Positions 25,513 through 34,974 of a DNA stretch of 64,000 nucleotides are shown in pieces (position 1 is the first letter of the stretch; the number at the start of each line of letters is the position of its first letter). The position numbers and the translations under genes are program-made. This stretch comes from Alkalihalobacillus pseudalcaliphilus (GTDB lineage: Bacteria; Bacillota; Bacilli; Bacillales; Bacillaceae_D). The DNA is taken from positions 248,001-312,000 of the forward strand of contig NZ_JAQQWS010000001.1 of the NCBI RefSeq assembly GCF_028610675.1, given 5' to 3'. The notes beneath the pieces were generated by a model. It was not told the origin of the DNA, searched no databases, and was given only the letters and a program-made list of their open reading frames with translations.

Positions 25513-26568
25513 TTGCTTCGTTTCGTTCGTCAACATATTTTTCAATACCAAAGCCTTACATATTTTCTTTTAATACTTTTATGTTTTTTTATTTTTATTT
25601 GGTCTATTAGTAGGGGAAGTGTGGATATACCTTTTTGGACCGTGATTCAAATTTTAATTGCTGAGATTCCTTATAGTCCTTTTGAACACCAAGCTGAAAC
25701 GAGTATTGTGAATATCGTTGTGCAAATTCGGTTGCCACGTGTACTACTTTCAATGATTGTTGGTGCTAGTCTAGCCTTAGCTGGTGCCGCTTTTCAAGGA
25801 TTATTAAAAAACCCACTCGCTGATCCCTATACGCTTGGGGTGTCTTCAGGTGGAGCTTTAGGTGCAGTATTTGTGCTTTTTTTTGGAGTGACGATACCTG
25901 GATTAGGTTTTTTTACACTACCGTTTATTAGTATTATTAGTTCGTTTTTTACATTATTGTTTGTGATTAGCTTTTCAAAAATGGTCCAGCGCTCTATGTC
26001 GAGTGAAACAATTATTTTAACAGGCATTATATTTAGTTCGTTTTTAGGTGCTTTTATCTCTTTAATGATTGCTTTGACTGGGGATGAACTAAGGCAAATT
26101 ATAGGGTGGCTACTAGGAAGCCTTGCGATGCGAGGTTGGGCATATGTTTGGTTAGCACTACCGTTATTTATAATTGCTTTTATCATGTTGTTGTTTAATC
26201 GTCAAGAACTAAACGCCTTAGCTTTTGGTGAAGAAACGGCCCGTCAATTAGGGGTCAATGTACGTGTACGGAAATATGTGATACTTGGTGCTGCTACTAT
26301 TTTAACGGGCAGTGCAGTTGCTGTAAGTGGAACCATTGGATTTGTAGGATTAGTTATACCTCATATGACGAGATTAATTTGGGGAAGTAACCATCGAATT
26401 TTATTGCCACTCTCTATGTTTGTCGGTGCAGGCTTTTTAGCCCTTGCGGATATAGTAGCTAGAACCATCATCTCTCCTTCCGAATTACCAATTGGTGTCA
26501 TTACGGCGATGATAGGGGCCCCCGTTTTTGGTTTAATATTAATAAAGCAACAAAAGAAAGTGGGGTGA
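25513..26568 (+). CDS. btuC: Vitamin B12 ABC transporter permease (FecCD/BtuC family)
   Basis: This is the membrane subunit of a corrinoid importer, 351 residues with about ten membrane segments. Family motifs IRLPRVLLSMIVGASLALAG, LLKNPLADPYTLGVSSGGALG and GFVGLVIPHMTRL are present, the last contacting the ATPase. TTG 25513 is preferred because GGAGG lies eleven bases upstream; TTG 25468 is open but has a weaker site. No BtuF-type binding protein gene is in the operon, so it must be elsewhere. Substrate assignment rests on the riboswitch and the downstream adenosyltransferase. Confidence 0.88.
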   Translation: MLRFVRQHIFQYQSLTYFLLILLCFFIFIWSISRGSVDIPFWTVIQILIAEIPYSPFEHQAETSIVNIVVQIRLPRVLLSMIVGASLALAGAAFQGLLKNPLADPYTLGVSSGGALGAVFVLFFGVTIPGLGFFTLPFISIISSFFTLLFVISFSKMVQRSMSSETIILTGIIFSSFLGAFISLMIALTGDELRQIIGWLLGSLAMRGWAYVWLALPLFIIAFIMLLFNRQELNALAFGEETARQLGVNVRVRKYVILGAATILTGSAVAVSGTIGFVGLVIPHMTRLIWGSNHRILLPLSMFVGAGFLALADIVARTIISPSELPIGVITAMIGAPVFGLILIKQQKKVG

Positions 26569-26572
26569 GAAA

Positions 26573-27919
26573 ATGTTAGACGTACAAGATATTCACATCC
26601 AAATCAACGGTAAAGATATTTTAAAAAATATATCATTTTCGGTTAATAAGGGTGAGTTTTTTGGCATTGTTGGTCCAAATGGCAGTGGGAAAACAACGTT
26701 ATTAAAAGCGATTAACAATGGAATTCATTGTCAAGAAGGCTCTTGTTTGATCAATGGTATGGATGTCAAAAAGTTAAACAGCAAAGAATTAGCTAAACAA
26801 ATGGCTGTGTTACCTCAATTATCGGAGTTGTCCTTTCAATATCAGGTAAAGGAAATTGTTGAACTAGGAAGATACCCTTATCAAAAAGGATGGCTGCCAC
26901 AAGTTTCAAATCGGGACGAAGTGGTGGTCAAAAAAGTACTAGAGAAAACGGGTACGTCGATTTTTCAACATAACTGGTTATCTCAATTAAGTGGAGGGGA
27001 AAGACAAAGAGTATTATTAGCTCGTGCTTTTGCTCAAGAACCACAATTGCTTTTATTGGACGAACCAACCAATCATTTAGATTTCTCTCATCAAATGAAT
27101 ATACTAAACGAAATCAAACAGCAAACCGATGAAGAAGGGATAACCGTCATTGCGGTTTTACACGATTTAAATATGGCAAGTTTATATTGTGACCGTTTGT
27201 TATTATTGAACCAAGGGCAAATGGTAGAAATCGGTACTCCTTACGATGTGTTAAATGAGGATATTTTACAAGCTGTTTATCATGCACCCCTTAAGAGATA
27301 TGAGCATCCATCTCTACCAAAGCCACAACTTCATTTTTCTCCTTACCGGTCGAAATTGGATAGCAATGACTGGCTAGACAAAACTGAAATGAAGGAAATA
27401 AATGGAGAGGTTCAGTTAAACATGCAGGCACCTTACCGTTATTATAGTGATTTTACAAGTAGTGGGTGGTGTCAGACACTTCATTTCCTAAAAGGAAACC
27501 GACCAAAGGAAACACACACAGCACAGATTGTATTAGCTGGAGACATTGTTACAACATCGATGGCTACTTCTGAACAATTTAACTTTAAGCTTTTTGTACA
27601 TATAGAAAAGGTTCGGGTAAAGTATAACGTTCATATCCAGCTTTTGTTAAATGGAAGCTTAACTGAACAGCAATTTCTCCAATTTTTACTTTTATTAGGG
27701 GAAGCTAAAACGTATTTTCAGGTAAGCCAATTAAAAGAGAAAAAAGGTAACGGTGGTTCGCTTTTGGTAGGGGCTACCCAAATAGATATGAAGGATCAAG
27801 GTAAGGATGTACGTGATTTTTCAAGTGTATATGCCGCTATAAAGTTAGAGTTATTCAGACGAATTGAACAAACGTTGGAAGGGGTAAATGTGGATGAAAT
27901 TATATACGAAGACAGGTGA
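26573..27919 (+). CDS. btuD: B12 ABC transporter ATPase with a C-terminal CbiZ-like extension
   Basis: Residues 1-240 form an ABC ATPase: Walker A GPNGSGKTT near 35, signature LSGGERQR near 139, Walker B LLLLDEPTNHLDF near 160. Residues ~265-440 are an extension. It shows GEAKTYFQ near 376 and LLVGATQID near 400, which faintly recall the EAKT and ATGTGTDA motifs of adenosylcobinamide amidohydrolase CbiZ; BtuD-CbiZ fusions occur in bacilli. The glycine-rich end motif is poorly kept, so activity is doubtful. The start is ATG 26573 four bases after btuC, and the 3' end overlaps the adenosyltransferase gene by 26 bases. Confidence 0.85.
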   Translation: MLDVQDIHIQINGKDILKNISFSVNKGEFFGIVGPNGSGKTTLLKAINNGIHCQEGSCLINGMDVKKLNSKELAKQMAVLPQLSELSFQYQVKEIVELGRYPYQKGWLPQVSNRDEVVVKKVLEKTGTSIFQHNWLSQLSGGERQRVLLARAFAQEPQLLLLDEPTNHLDFSHQMNILNEIKQQTDEEGITVIAVLHDLNMASLYCDRLLLLNQGQMVEIGTPYDVLNEDILQAVYHAPLKRYEHPSLPKPQLHFSPYRSKLDSNDWLDKTEMKEINGEVQLNMQAPYRYYSDFTSSGWCQTLHFLKGNRPKETHTAQIVLAGDIVTTSMATSEQFNFKLFVHIEKVRVKYNVHIQLLLNGSLTEQQFLQFLLLLGEAKTYFQVSQLKEKKGNGGSLLVGATQIDMKDQGKDVRDFSSVYAAIKLELFRRIEQTLEGVNVDEIIYEDR

Positions 27920-28478
27920 TAGCGGTCAAACGAGTGTAGTGGGAGGGCGTGTAGCCAAAGATCATGTGCGTGTTGAAGCTTATGGCACTTTGGATGAATT
28001 AAATTCCTTTGTAGGATTAGCGATTTCAAGCATGTCAACATCTGAGTTCAATGATATGATAGAAGATTTATTCATCATACAGCATGAGCTTTTTGACTGT
28101 GGTAGTGATTTGGCTTTTGTTATGAGTAAAACGACAGATCCCACTTTTAAAGTCAAAGAAGAAATGGTAGAGCACCTAGAAGGAAAAATTGATTCATATA
28201 TGGAGGAAAGTCCGCCATTAGAAAAATTTATTTTACCTGGTGGCAGTCAAGCTGCAAGTTATTTACACGTATGTAGAACCATTACAAGACGAGCAGAACG
28301 ATTGATTGTAAGCTTACAAAAGGAAATAGAAATCAACCCAGTCACCTTAACCTATATAAACCGCCTTTCCGATTTATTCTTTGTACTAGCGAGAGCCGCA
28401 AATACTAGACAAAAAATCAACGATGTAGAATACGAAAGAAGTGCAATCGTTTTTAAAGAAAGAAAAAGTAAGCAATAA
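27894..28478 (+). CDS. PduO-type ATP:cob(I)alamin adenosyltransferase
   Basis: This enzyme attaches the adenosyl group of ATP to reduced cobalamin, giving adenosylcobalamin. The 194-residue protein shows the PduO signatures KLYTKTGDSGQTSVVGG at the N-terminus, AYGTLDELNSFVG, and the ATP/cobalamin motif RTITRRAER near residue 130. ATG 27894 is chosen because GGAAGGGG lies nine bases upstream. It is the last gene of the riboswitch-controlled operon and converts the imported corrinoid to its coenzyme form, which is also the riboswitch ligand, so the operon has product feedback. Confidence 0.92.
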   Translation: MKLYTKTGDSGQTSVVGGRVAKDHVRVEAYGTLDELNSFVGLAISSMSTSEFNDMIEDLFIIQHELFDCGSDLAFVMSKTTDPTFKVKEEMVEHLEGKIDSYMEESPPLEKFILPGGSQAASYLHVCRTITRRAERLIVSLQKEIEINPVTLTYINRLSDLFFVLARAANTRQKINDVEYERSAIVFKERKSKQ

Positions 28479-28481
28479 ATT

Positions 28482-28526
28482 AAAGGATGAAATCAGCGTC
28501 TTAAGTGACTGGTTTCATCCTTTTTT
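28482..28526 (+). terminator. Terminator of the B12 operon
   Basis: AAAGGATGAAA pairs with TTTCATCCTTT and six T residues follow. Confidence 0.9.
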
Positions 28527-28559
28527 CATAGACGCCCATTCATAGAAGAGTCTTCACAC

Positions 28560-28770
28560 CATCTTAACAATTCATAAAGGTTTGTGTAGTTACTGACGTC
28601 AAACCTTGGAGTAACTACACAAAAAAGGCTGAACATGTCAGTTACTTAAGGAGCATGATGTCACAGTGAACTCTTGACCTTAATGCTTAGTTGTAACCTG
28701 TAATACTGGAAGTGAACTTGACAAGATTCAGTACACAACCTATAGCCCATAGGTAACTTTCATACAAAAA
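28560..28770. repeat. Repeat island with a single hairpin of the 52-bp family
   Basis: TTTGTGTAGTTACT (28581-28594) pairs perfectly with AGTAACTACACAAA (28610-28623) around the core GTCAAACCTTGG, the complement of the array core. AAGGCTGAACATGTCAGTTACTT follows, as in 40405-40440. It ends with AACTTTCATACAAAA at 28750-28765. Confidence 0.7.
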
Positions 28771-28828
28771 GCATGTTGGACAAAGTACTTACATATAATG
28801 GCATGAACAAAAAAATGGAGGGGAACGA

Positions 28829-29758
28829 ATGAAAAAAATCTTAGTATTCCTAGGAACCTTATTACTAGTGGCCTGTACTCAACAGGCAGATGCAAAAGTA
28901 ATCCAAGCTTCCTTACAGCCATCAATAGAATGGCAGCCACTTATCGAACGACAGGGAGTGATTTGGGAATTGCTCTTAATCGACAACTACAATGATGAGC
29001 AGCATAAAGTCGTATTAAATGAATATGGCTATTTTGAAAACCGTGGTCAATCACTTAACGAAGAAGAACTACAAGCCTTAGCCAAAACATTAGCATCAGG
29101 CATTGATACACCACTAAAAAATGCCAGCTTATCTGAAAATGATGAAATTATCCCTGGCCAAAGTAGAGTGATTTTATCTGAGAAAGAAACGGTTGAGTTA
29201 ATACTCGATTTAAAACCTAGCACCAAAGAATTAACATTACCTATTTATGTCACTGAACCCAATATAAATGTAGAAGATATAGAAGGTATTGATGAATTAG
29301 TCATTGGTGAGTTTACAACTTATTTTGACTCTGGTGTAGCAGGAAGAACAATGAATATTAAACTTTCTTCAGATGAAATTGATCGGGTCATTCTTGGGCC
29401 AGGTGACACATTTTCGTTTAATTCAGTTGTAGGAGAAAGAACAAAAGATAGAGGATATCAAGAGGCACTTGAAATTATAAATAAGGAGTTTGTTATGGGT
29501 ATTGGTGGCGGAATCTGTCAAACTTCTTCCACACTTTATAACGCTGTTGAGCAAGCAGGCTTAGAAATTACAGAGAGATATACTCACTCTAGAGAGATTG
29601 GTTACGTGCCGAAAGGAAGAGACGCCACCGTATCATGGGGTGGTCCCGACTTTAAATTTAAAAATAGCTTTACGTATCCGATTATGTTAAAGACCGAAGT
29701 CATCAATGGTTCCGTTCAAATTCAAGTCGTTACACAGAAGATAAATAGAGAGGTTTAA
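28829..29758 (+). CDS. VanW-family lipoprotein
   Basis: This 309-residue protein has a lipoprotein signal peptide (LLLVAC, cysteine 16). The C-terminal half is a VanW domain: GPGDTFSFNSVVGERT, GGGICQTSSTLYNA and THSREIGYVPKGRDATVSW. Its biochemical function is unknown; similar domains accompany cell-envelope and vancomycin-resistance loci, and B. subtilis YoaR is related. ATG 28829 is preceded by ATGGAGGGGAACGA. It is a single-gene unit with its own terminator. There is no evidence of a resistance cluster here. Confidence 0.85.
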   Translation: MKKILVFLGTLLLVACTQQADAKVIQASLQPSIEWQPLIERQGVIWELLLIDNYNDEQHKVVLNEYGYFENRGQSLNEEELQALAKTLASGIDTPLKNASLSENDEIIPGQSRVILSEKETVELILDLKPSTKELTLPIYVTEPNINVEDIEGIDELVIGEFTTYFDSGVAGRTMNIKLSSDEIDRVILGPGDTFSFNSVVGERTKDRGYQEALEIINKEFVMGIGGGICQTSSTLYNAVEQAGLEITERYTHSREIGYVPKGRDATVSWGGPDFKFKNSFTYPIMLKTEVINGSVQIQVVTQKINREV

Positions 29759-29764
29759 GAGTAA

Positions 29765-29794
29765 AGAGGAGGGCAATCGCCAGCCTCTTTTTTA
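29765..29794 (+). terminator. Terminator of the vanW-type gene
   Basis: GAGGAGGGC pairs with GCCAGCCTC (one mismatch) around AATC and is followed by a T-run. Confidence 0.85.
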
Positions 29795-29913
29795 CTGATT
29801 TTAAAAAGACAATCATGAAGTAAAAGGAGTAAATGTGCAGACGATTTATTTTGTATAATTCTTCCCTAGAAAATCATACTAATTGGGAGGATATTTGGAA
29901 AGGGGGACAAGCG

Positions 29914-31410
29914 ATGCTTTTAAGATGGATGAAGCAAAAAATGAAATATCAGCAAGAACACGTCACAGTTAAAGAAGTGATTAAGAAATTAAAAGCATCC
30001 GATGATTTTGTCCGCTTTGAACAACAAGCACGTAAGCATACATTTGTGATATCTTATTTTACTTCTCTCGTAGACCATGATCGAATCATGCGTGATCTTT
30101 TACCTTATTTAATTCAAATAGAAGAAGAAGACCTTACCGAAATTGTTAATAAGATTCCCATTGATATAAAAGAATTAGTGAAAGAAGGTCAAGTCGTCGA
30201 GGAAGCGTTATTGAGAGGACAACTCCTACTTGAAATCGCTCATGATGAACATCAATATGCCTTATTTGAAGTAGCGATGAATTCAGAAAGGGAAGTCTCA
30301 CAACCTGAAGTTGAGTTTAGTGTAACAGGTCCTCAAGAGTCATTCATTGAGGCTTTAGATACGAATCTTAATTTGGTTAGGAAACGATTACCAATCGGTG
30401 AATTAAAAGCTAAAAAACTCATCGTTGGTAAACTTACTCAAACAAAGGTGATCGTTTTATATATAGAAGGGATTGTTGACCAAGATAATCTTCAAACGTT
30501 GGTCCAACGTATTGAGGCGATTGAGTTTGACCAAGTTATTGATTCTGGTAGTATCGCTCAAATGATTTCGGACGATTCCTTGTCCTTTTTTCCGCAATTT
30601 ATTAATACAGAAAGACCCGAGCGAGTTTCTGCTGTATTAGCCGAAGGAAAAGTTGCTTTTTTAACGGACGGGTCACCAGAAGCGGTTTACGGACCGACTA
30701 CGTTAGTTGAATTCTTTTCTTCGTTAGAGGATTACTACTTAGGTTGGCAGGTTGCGTCCTTTACGAGACTATTAAGATTTTTTGCGGTGGCATTTTCAAT
30801 TTTGGCTTCTCCTATTTATGTAGCCGTTTTGACGTATCATTACGAGTTAATTCCAAGAGATTTATTAGGTCCAATAATCGGCTCGAGGATTAATATTCCT
30901 TTTCCTCCGATTATTGAAGCTGTTTTTCTAGAACTAACGATTGAACTTTTGAGAGAAGCGGGTGCACGATTACCTACTAAAGTAGGTCAAACGATTGGTA
31001 TCGTAGGTGGGATTGTCATTGGGCAAGCCTCCGTTGAAGCTGGATTAACGAGCAATATCCTTTTAATTATTGTTGCTTTAGCAGCACTCGCATCTTTTAC
31101 AACGCCCGTATATCAAATGGGTAATACAATTCGTGTACTCCGCTTCCCATTTATAATTATGGCTGCATGGTTAGGATTGTTTGGAATTGGGATAACCGTT
31201 TTATATATGCTTGTTCATTTATTACATTTACAATCTTTAGGAAGGCCTTACTTAGCACCTATTTATCCACCTCGAGTGACTGATTGGAAGGATGCTTTTA
31301 TCCGTTTACCCTTTAGCTGGATGAATAGTAGGCCTGTCTATTTGAGGCCACAAAAAAGAAAAAGGTTAAACTTTAGAAAAGCCAATAAAAAGCATGACAT
31401 TGACGAGTAA
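29914..31410 (+). CDS. Spore germinant receptor subunit A (GerA family)
   Basis: This is the A subunit of a nutrient germinant receptor in the inner membrane of the spore. The 498-residue protein has a soluble N-terminal domain (about 1-240) and about five membrane segments (about 265-440); PIGELKAKKLIVGKLTQTKV and GSRINIPFPPIIEAVFLELTIELLREAGARLP are family hallmarks. ATG 29914 is chosen because AAAGGGGG lies about nine bases upstream; the frame also opens at 29833. It starts a gerA-gerB-gerC operon with 14 bases to the next gene. The germinant is unknown. Confidence 0.92.
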   Translation: MLLRWMKQKMKYQQEHVTVKEVIKKLKASDDFVRFEQQARKHTFVISYFTSLVDHDRIMRDLLPYLIQIEEEDLTEIVNKIPIDIKELVKEGQVVEEALLRGQLLLEIAHDEHQYALFEVAMNSEREVSQPEVEFSVTGPQESFIEALDTNLNLVRKRLPIGELKAKKLIVGKLTQTKVIVLYIEGIVDQDNLQTLVQRIEAIEFDQVIDSGSIAQMISDDSLSFFPQFINTERPERVSAVLAEGKVAFLTDGSPEAVYGPTTLVEFFSSLEDYYLGWQVASFTRLLRFFAVAFSILASPIYVAVLTYHYELIPRDLLGPIIGSRINIPFPPIIEAVFLELTIELLREAGARLPTKVGQTIGIVGGIVIGQASVEAGLTSNILLIIVALAALASFTTPVYQMGNTIRVLRFPFIIMAAWLGLFGIGITVLYMLVHLLHLQSLGRPYLAPIYPPRVTDWKDAFIRLPFSWMNSRPVYLRPQKRKRLNFRKANKKHDIDE

Positions 31411-31424
31411 AAGGAGGAGAAAAA

Positions 31425-32546
31425 ATGAGTGATGAAAAAGTAATCAAAGAACAATATCTAATTTCGCCATTTTTATCCTTTTTTATCATCCATGCTATGC
31501 AGGTTGGGGTAGGTGTATTAGGTTTCCAGAGAATGGTAGTTGAAGAATCTGGCTATGACGCTTGGATCTCTGTGCTTCTATCAGGGGTCATGGTGGCAAT
31601 AAGTATTGCTTGTATGTATGCCCTTCTGAAAAGGGCTGATGGTGATATTATTAAAGTCCATCAGCAATTGTTTGGTAAGTGGGTTGGTGGAATATTAAGT
31701 ACGGCAATAGGTTTGTATTTTTTCTTTTTGGCATTAATCATCTTTCGCACCTATCTAGAGGTCTTACAATTATGGATGTTTGAGGATTTACAAACGTGGT
31801 TCATCGCGATATTATCTATTCCCTTTTTTTATTATGTCGTATCAGGGGGGTTCCGAACCGTTGTAGGGTTAGCGTTTGTTAGTATTTTAATTACATTACC
31901 TATCTACCCCTTATTTCTCATGACCTTGGAGTTTGCTCATTACATTAATATATTACCTGTTTGGAAACATAGCTTTACTGAATTATTTTTAGGAGCAAAA
32001 GCTTCCACTTTTAGTTATAGCGGATTTGAGCTGTTGTTAATCTATTATCCCTTTTTAAAAAAGAAGGAGTTTAGTCAGAAATGGACGCAGTTAGGGGGAA
32101 TATTCACAACTCTTCTTTATACATATATTATGTTAATTTGTTTGTTTTTTTATAGTGAAGAGCAAATTAACAAAACTGTTTGGGCTACTTTGACGTTATT
32201 TAAGGTTATTGAATTTCCATTTTTGGAGAGGTTTGAATATATTGGTATAACAATGTGGATGATCGTTTGTGCTCCTAATATTGCCCTAGCAATTTGGGCT
32301 GCTAGCCGAATGGTAAAAAGGGTGTTTGAGTTTAACCAAAGGCACGTGCTCATTGTATTTGTATTCATGTTAGCCGGAGGAATTATGTTGCTTCCTACTC
32401 GGCAAGAAATAAATATGATTACAGATATTTTTAGTGAAATTGGTTTTTATTTTGCTTTTGCTTATATTCCGTTACTACTACTATTACAGATTGTTGTCTA
32501 TAAGGTGAAGAAAAAGGGTGCCCAAAATGAAACGACGAGTATGTAG
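31425..32546 (+). CDS. Spore germinant receptor subunit B (GerB family)
   Basis: This is the APC-superfamily membrane subunit that forms the nutrient-binding part of germinant receptors. The 373-residue protein has ten membrane segments, the N-terminal family pattern ISPFLSFFIIHAMQVGVGVLG and TFSYSGFELLLIYYP near residue 195. AAAAGGAGG precedes ATG 31425. The end overlaps the subunit C gene by 20 bases. Confidence 0.92.
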   Translation: MSDEKVIKEQYLISPFLSFFIIHAMQVGVGVLGFQRMVVEESGYDAWISVLLSGVMVAISIACMYALLKRADGDIIKVHQQLFGKWVGGILSTAIGLYFFFLALIIFRTYLEVLQLWMFEDLQTWFIAILSIPFFYYVVSGGFRTVVGLAFVSILITLPIYPLFLMTLEFAHYINILPVWKHSFTELFLGAKASTFSYSGFELLLIYYPFLKKKEFSQKWTQLGGIFTTLLYTYIMLICLFFYSEEQINKTVWATLTLFKVIEFPFLERFEYIGITMWMIVCAPNIALAIWAASRMVKRVFEFNQRHVLIVFVFMLAGGIMLLPTRQEINMITDIFSEIGFYFAFAYIPLLLLLQIVVYKVKKKGAQNETTSM

Positions 32547-33645
32547 AATGTTAATCATATTTGTTTTCCTCATAACCTTTTCTGGTTGTTATGTGAAATC
32601 AGAAATTATTGACGAATTATCGATTATACGTGCAATTGGATATGATATTGATGGGATGGACAAAAAAATTAGAATTACCGTTACTTTTCCTACATTTACT
32701 GAACAAATCTCTGAACAAATGTTGGAACAAGTATCATTAAGCGCTGTAGGAGAAACTCCTAGAGCTGTCATTAATCATTTAAATAACCGTTCACAGAAGC
32801 CTTTGGTGACTGGACAGTTACGTGTTGCATTATTTGGAGAGCCATTAGCAAAAGAAGGGTTAGAGCCTTATATCCTACCGTTATATCGAGATCCTACCGT
32901 TGGTAATCGTATTTTAATGGCCGTTGTTGAAGATGGTCAAGCTTATGATATTTTAAAAGGTACGGTAGGTACAGGTGAACAAGTAGGTGTCTATATTCCC
33001 GATTTTTTAGATCAGAACCAAACGCATGGTCAAGTACCACGTACAAATTTACATGAATATTTGTTTAGTATGTATAGTGATGTACGAGATCCGGTTTTGC
33101 CTATAATTAAGACGTTGGGGGACGAAAATATAGAAATAGCGGGTCTAGCTTTATTTTCCCGAGACAAAATGGTCGATCAATTATCGCTAGAACAGAGCTT
33201 TTATTTAAAGTTAATGCGTAAACGCTCTGATCATTCGTTTCAAGAATTCTATGTGGAGGAAATAAAACAAAAATGGCCAGTTGTTATTGAGGTATTAAAA
33301 AGTAATATTCATAAAAAATATACGGAAAAAGGTGATACGAAAACGGTGAAATATAAGCTCGACATTGTTACGACCATTTTTGATACAACAAGTAGTGTTA
33401 ATTTATATACAGGTAATGATATAGAGAAAATTGAAAAAGCTGTTAAAGAAGATATTGAAGAAAGGTGTAAAGAACTTTTATATCACTTTCAAGAGTTAAA
33501 AATCGACCCAGTCGGAGCCGGTGAAATATATAGAAGCAAACATCGAGATTGGAATGTAGAGAGTTGGGAAAACGAAATTTATCAGTCTTTACAGTTTGAA
33601 GTGGAAGCAGATGTGAGAATTTCTCAAACAGGAGCGATTGAATAA
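32527..33645 (+). CDS. Spore germinant receptor subunit C (GerC family lipoprotein)
   Basis: This is the lipoprotein subunit of the receptor, 372 residues, with signal peptide and lipobox FSGC (cysteine about residue 21). The family segments IDELSIIRAIGYDIDG, SLSAVGETPRAVINHLNNRSQKPL and PVGAGEIYRSKH are present. ATG 32527 is chosen because AAAGGG is about nine bases upstream; GTG 32518 is within that site. It completes the three-gene receptor operon. Confidence 0.92.
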   Translation: MKRRVCRMLIIFVFLITFSGCYVKSEIIDELSIIRAIGYDIDGMDKKIRITVTFPTFTEQISEQMLEQVSLSAVGETPRAVINHLNNRSQKPLVTGQLRVALFGEPLAKEGLEPYILPLYRDPTVGNRILMAVVEDGQAYDILKGTVGTGEQVGVYIPDFLDQNQTHGQVPRTNLHEYLFSMYSDVRDPVLPIIKTLGDENIEIAGLALFSRDKMVDQLSLEQSFYLKLMRKRSDHSFQEFYVEEIKQKWPVVIEVLKSNIHKKYTEKGDTKTVKYKLDIVTTIFDTTSSVNLYTGNDIEKIEKAVKEDIEERCKELLYHFQELKIDPVGAGEIYRSKHRDWNVESWENEIYQSLQFEVEADVRISQTGAIE

Positions 33646-33735
33646 TTGAGCATAAAATAGGTCATGCTGTCATAGGGTAGTGTTAGTTATCGGAAAAGCT
33701 CTATAGCTAATACGACTATTTTTAAGGAGGCATTT

Positions 33736-34887
33736 ATGCTTGATTTTATAAAAAGAGTAACGATTGCATTATCGCTAGCATTATTTATAGGTGTTCTTTT
33801 TTGGGGAACAAATCATACGGTACGTGCTGCTGATCGAAGTTTCGAGGGAAGTTTCATATGGCCAACTATAGGTGAATTGACAGATACATATGGAACAAGG
33901 GGCGGAAAGCATTTTGGTTTGGATATTGCTGCACCTGAAGGAACACCCGTTGTTTCTGTTCAAGAAGGAATCGTATCCAAGTCCTATTATTCGTCTTCAT
34001 ATGGAAATGTTGTTTTTATCAAACATGAACAAAGTAATATGGAAACGGTTTATGCCCATTTGTTTGAGAGAAAAGTAGCTGAGGGAGATTTGGTACAAGC
34101 TAATCAGTTGATTGGAACTGTCGGTAATACTGGTCATTCACGCGGTAATCACTTACATTTTGAAATGCACGATAGTGAATGGGATTTGCATAAATCAGCT
34201 TCAGTCGATCCATTAGTATATTTAGGGACAGATGAGGAGTCTGTTTATGCCGTTTTAGAGCATATGGACGATCATGCGATTGAGGCGATGAGCCATTATA
34301 TAGACGAAGACTATATGAATGATAATCTCTCGCAAACAGCGGAACAAACGGCAGCACTTCAAGAAGATGATAGTGATAATTATGAGGCTGCGATCGCAAT
34401 GGTTGAACAAACATTGAAGGCTCTATTAGGCACTTCGGATGAAGAGGAAAAAGAAAGCGAAGAAGTCTCAAATAACGAAGTGAGTGTTGAGCAGGTCGAG
34501 CAAAATCTATGGGCATATTTACCCGAAATTGAAACGGAATTTTGGTTAATTGAAAGCGATAATGTTGAAGAACGAGTAGACGAAATAGTGGAACATATTA
34601 TAACCGTTCAACGAGAGGATACATTATGGGGAATTGCTCAGCAGTATCAAGTAACCGTGTCTGAATTAATGGAGTGGAATAGCTTACAAACCGATGTATT
34701 AAGTCTTAATCAAGAGCTAGTCGTATATGAAATGATACAAGATGGGAAGTATCATTTTGTTGAGCGCGGTGATACCTTATCAAAGATAGCGTCAGAATAC
34801 GATTTAAACTTAGAAGAATTAATGGAATTAAACGAACTAAGCGGAACGATCATTCACCCTGGTGAACGATTAATCGTCAATCAATAA
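33736..34887 (+). CDS. M23 peptidase with two C-terminal LysM domains
   Basis: This exported endopeptidase probably cuts peptide cross-links of peptidoglycan. The 383-residue protein has an N-terminal hydrophobic signal (about 8-32), an M23 domain (about 40-160) with zinc ligands in HFGLDIAAP and HLHFE, an acidic low-complexity linker (about 165-290), and two LysM domains (about 292-335 and 338-383; EDTLWGIAQQY, GDTLSKIASEY) that bind glycan chains. The usual order is LysM first, so the arrangement is slightly unusual. AAGGAGG precedes ATG 33736. It follows the germination operon and may act in sporulation or germination, but this is inference. Confidence 0.87.
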   Translation: MLDFIKRVTIALSLALFIGVLFWGTNHTVRAADRSFEGSFIWPTIGELTDTYGTRGGKHFGLDIAAPEGTPVVSVQEGIVSKSYYSSSYGNVVFIKHEQSNMETVYAHLFERKVAEGDLVQANQLIGTVGNTGHSRGNHLHFEMHDSEWDLHKSASVDPLVYLGTDEESVYAVLEHMDDHAIEAMSHYIDEDYMNDNLSQTAEQTAALQEDDSDNYEAAIAMVEQTLKALLGTSDEEEKESEEVSNNEVSVEQVEQNLWAYLPEIETEFWLIESDNVEERVDEIVEHIITVQREDTLWGIAQQYQVTVSELMEWNSLQTDVLSLNQELVVYEMIQDGKYHFVERGDTLSKIASEYDLNLEELMELNELSGTIIHPGERLIVNQ

Positions 34888-34974
34888 AAAAAACGAACGA
34901 ATCAAATGATGTAGATTAGTTGGTTTTTGTGGTAGAATAGAACTAATTTATAACGTTTGATTGGGAGTTTTACC

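Noticed and set aside
28829..29758. Vancomycin-resistance locus
   Set aside because: VanW domains are common in bacilli, and there are no vanH, vanA/B or vanX genes. The ddl at 51.8 kb has the D-Ala-type loop.
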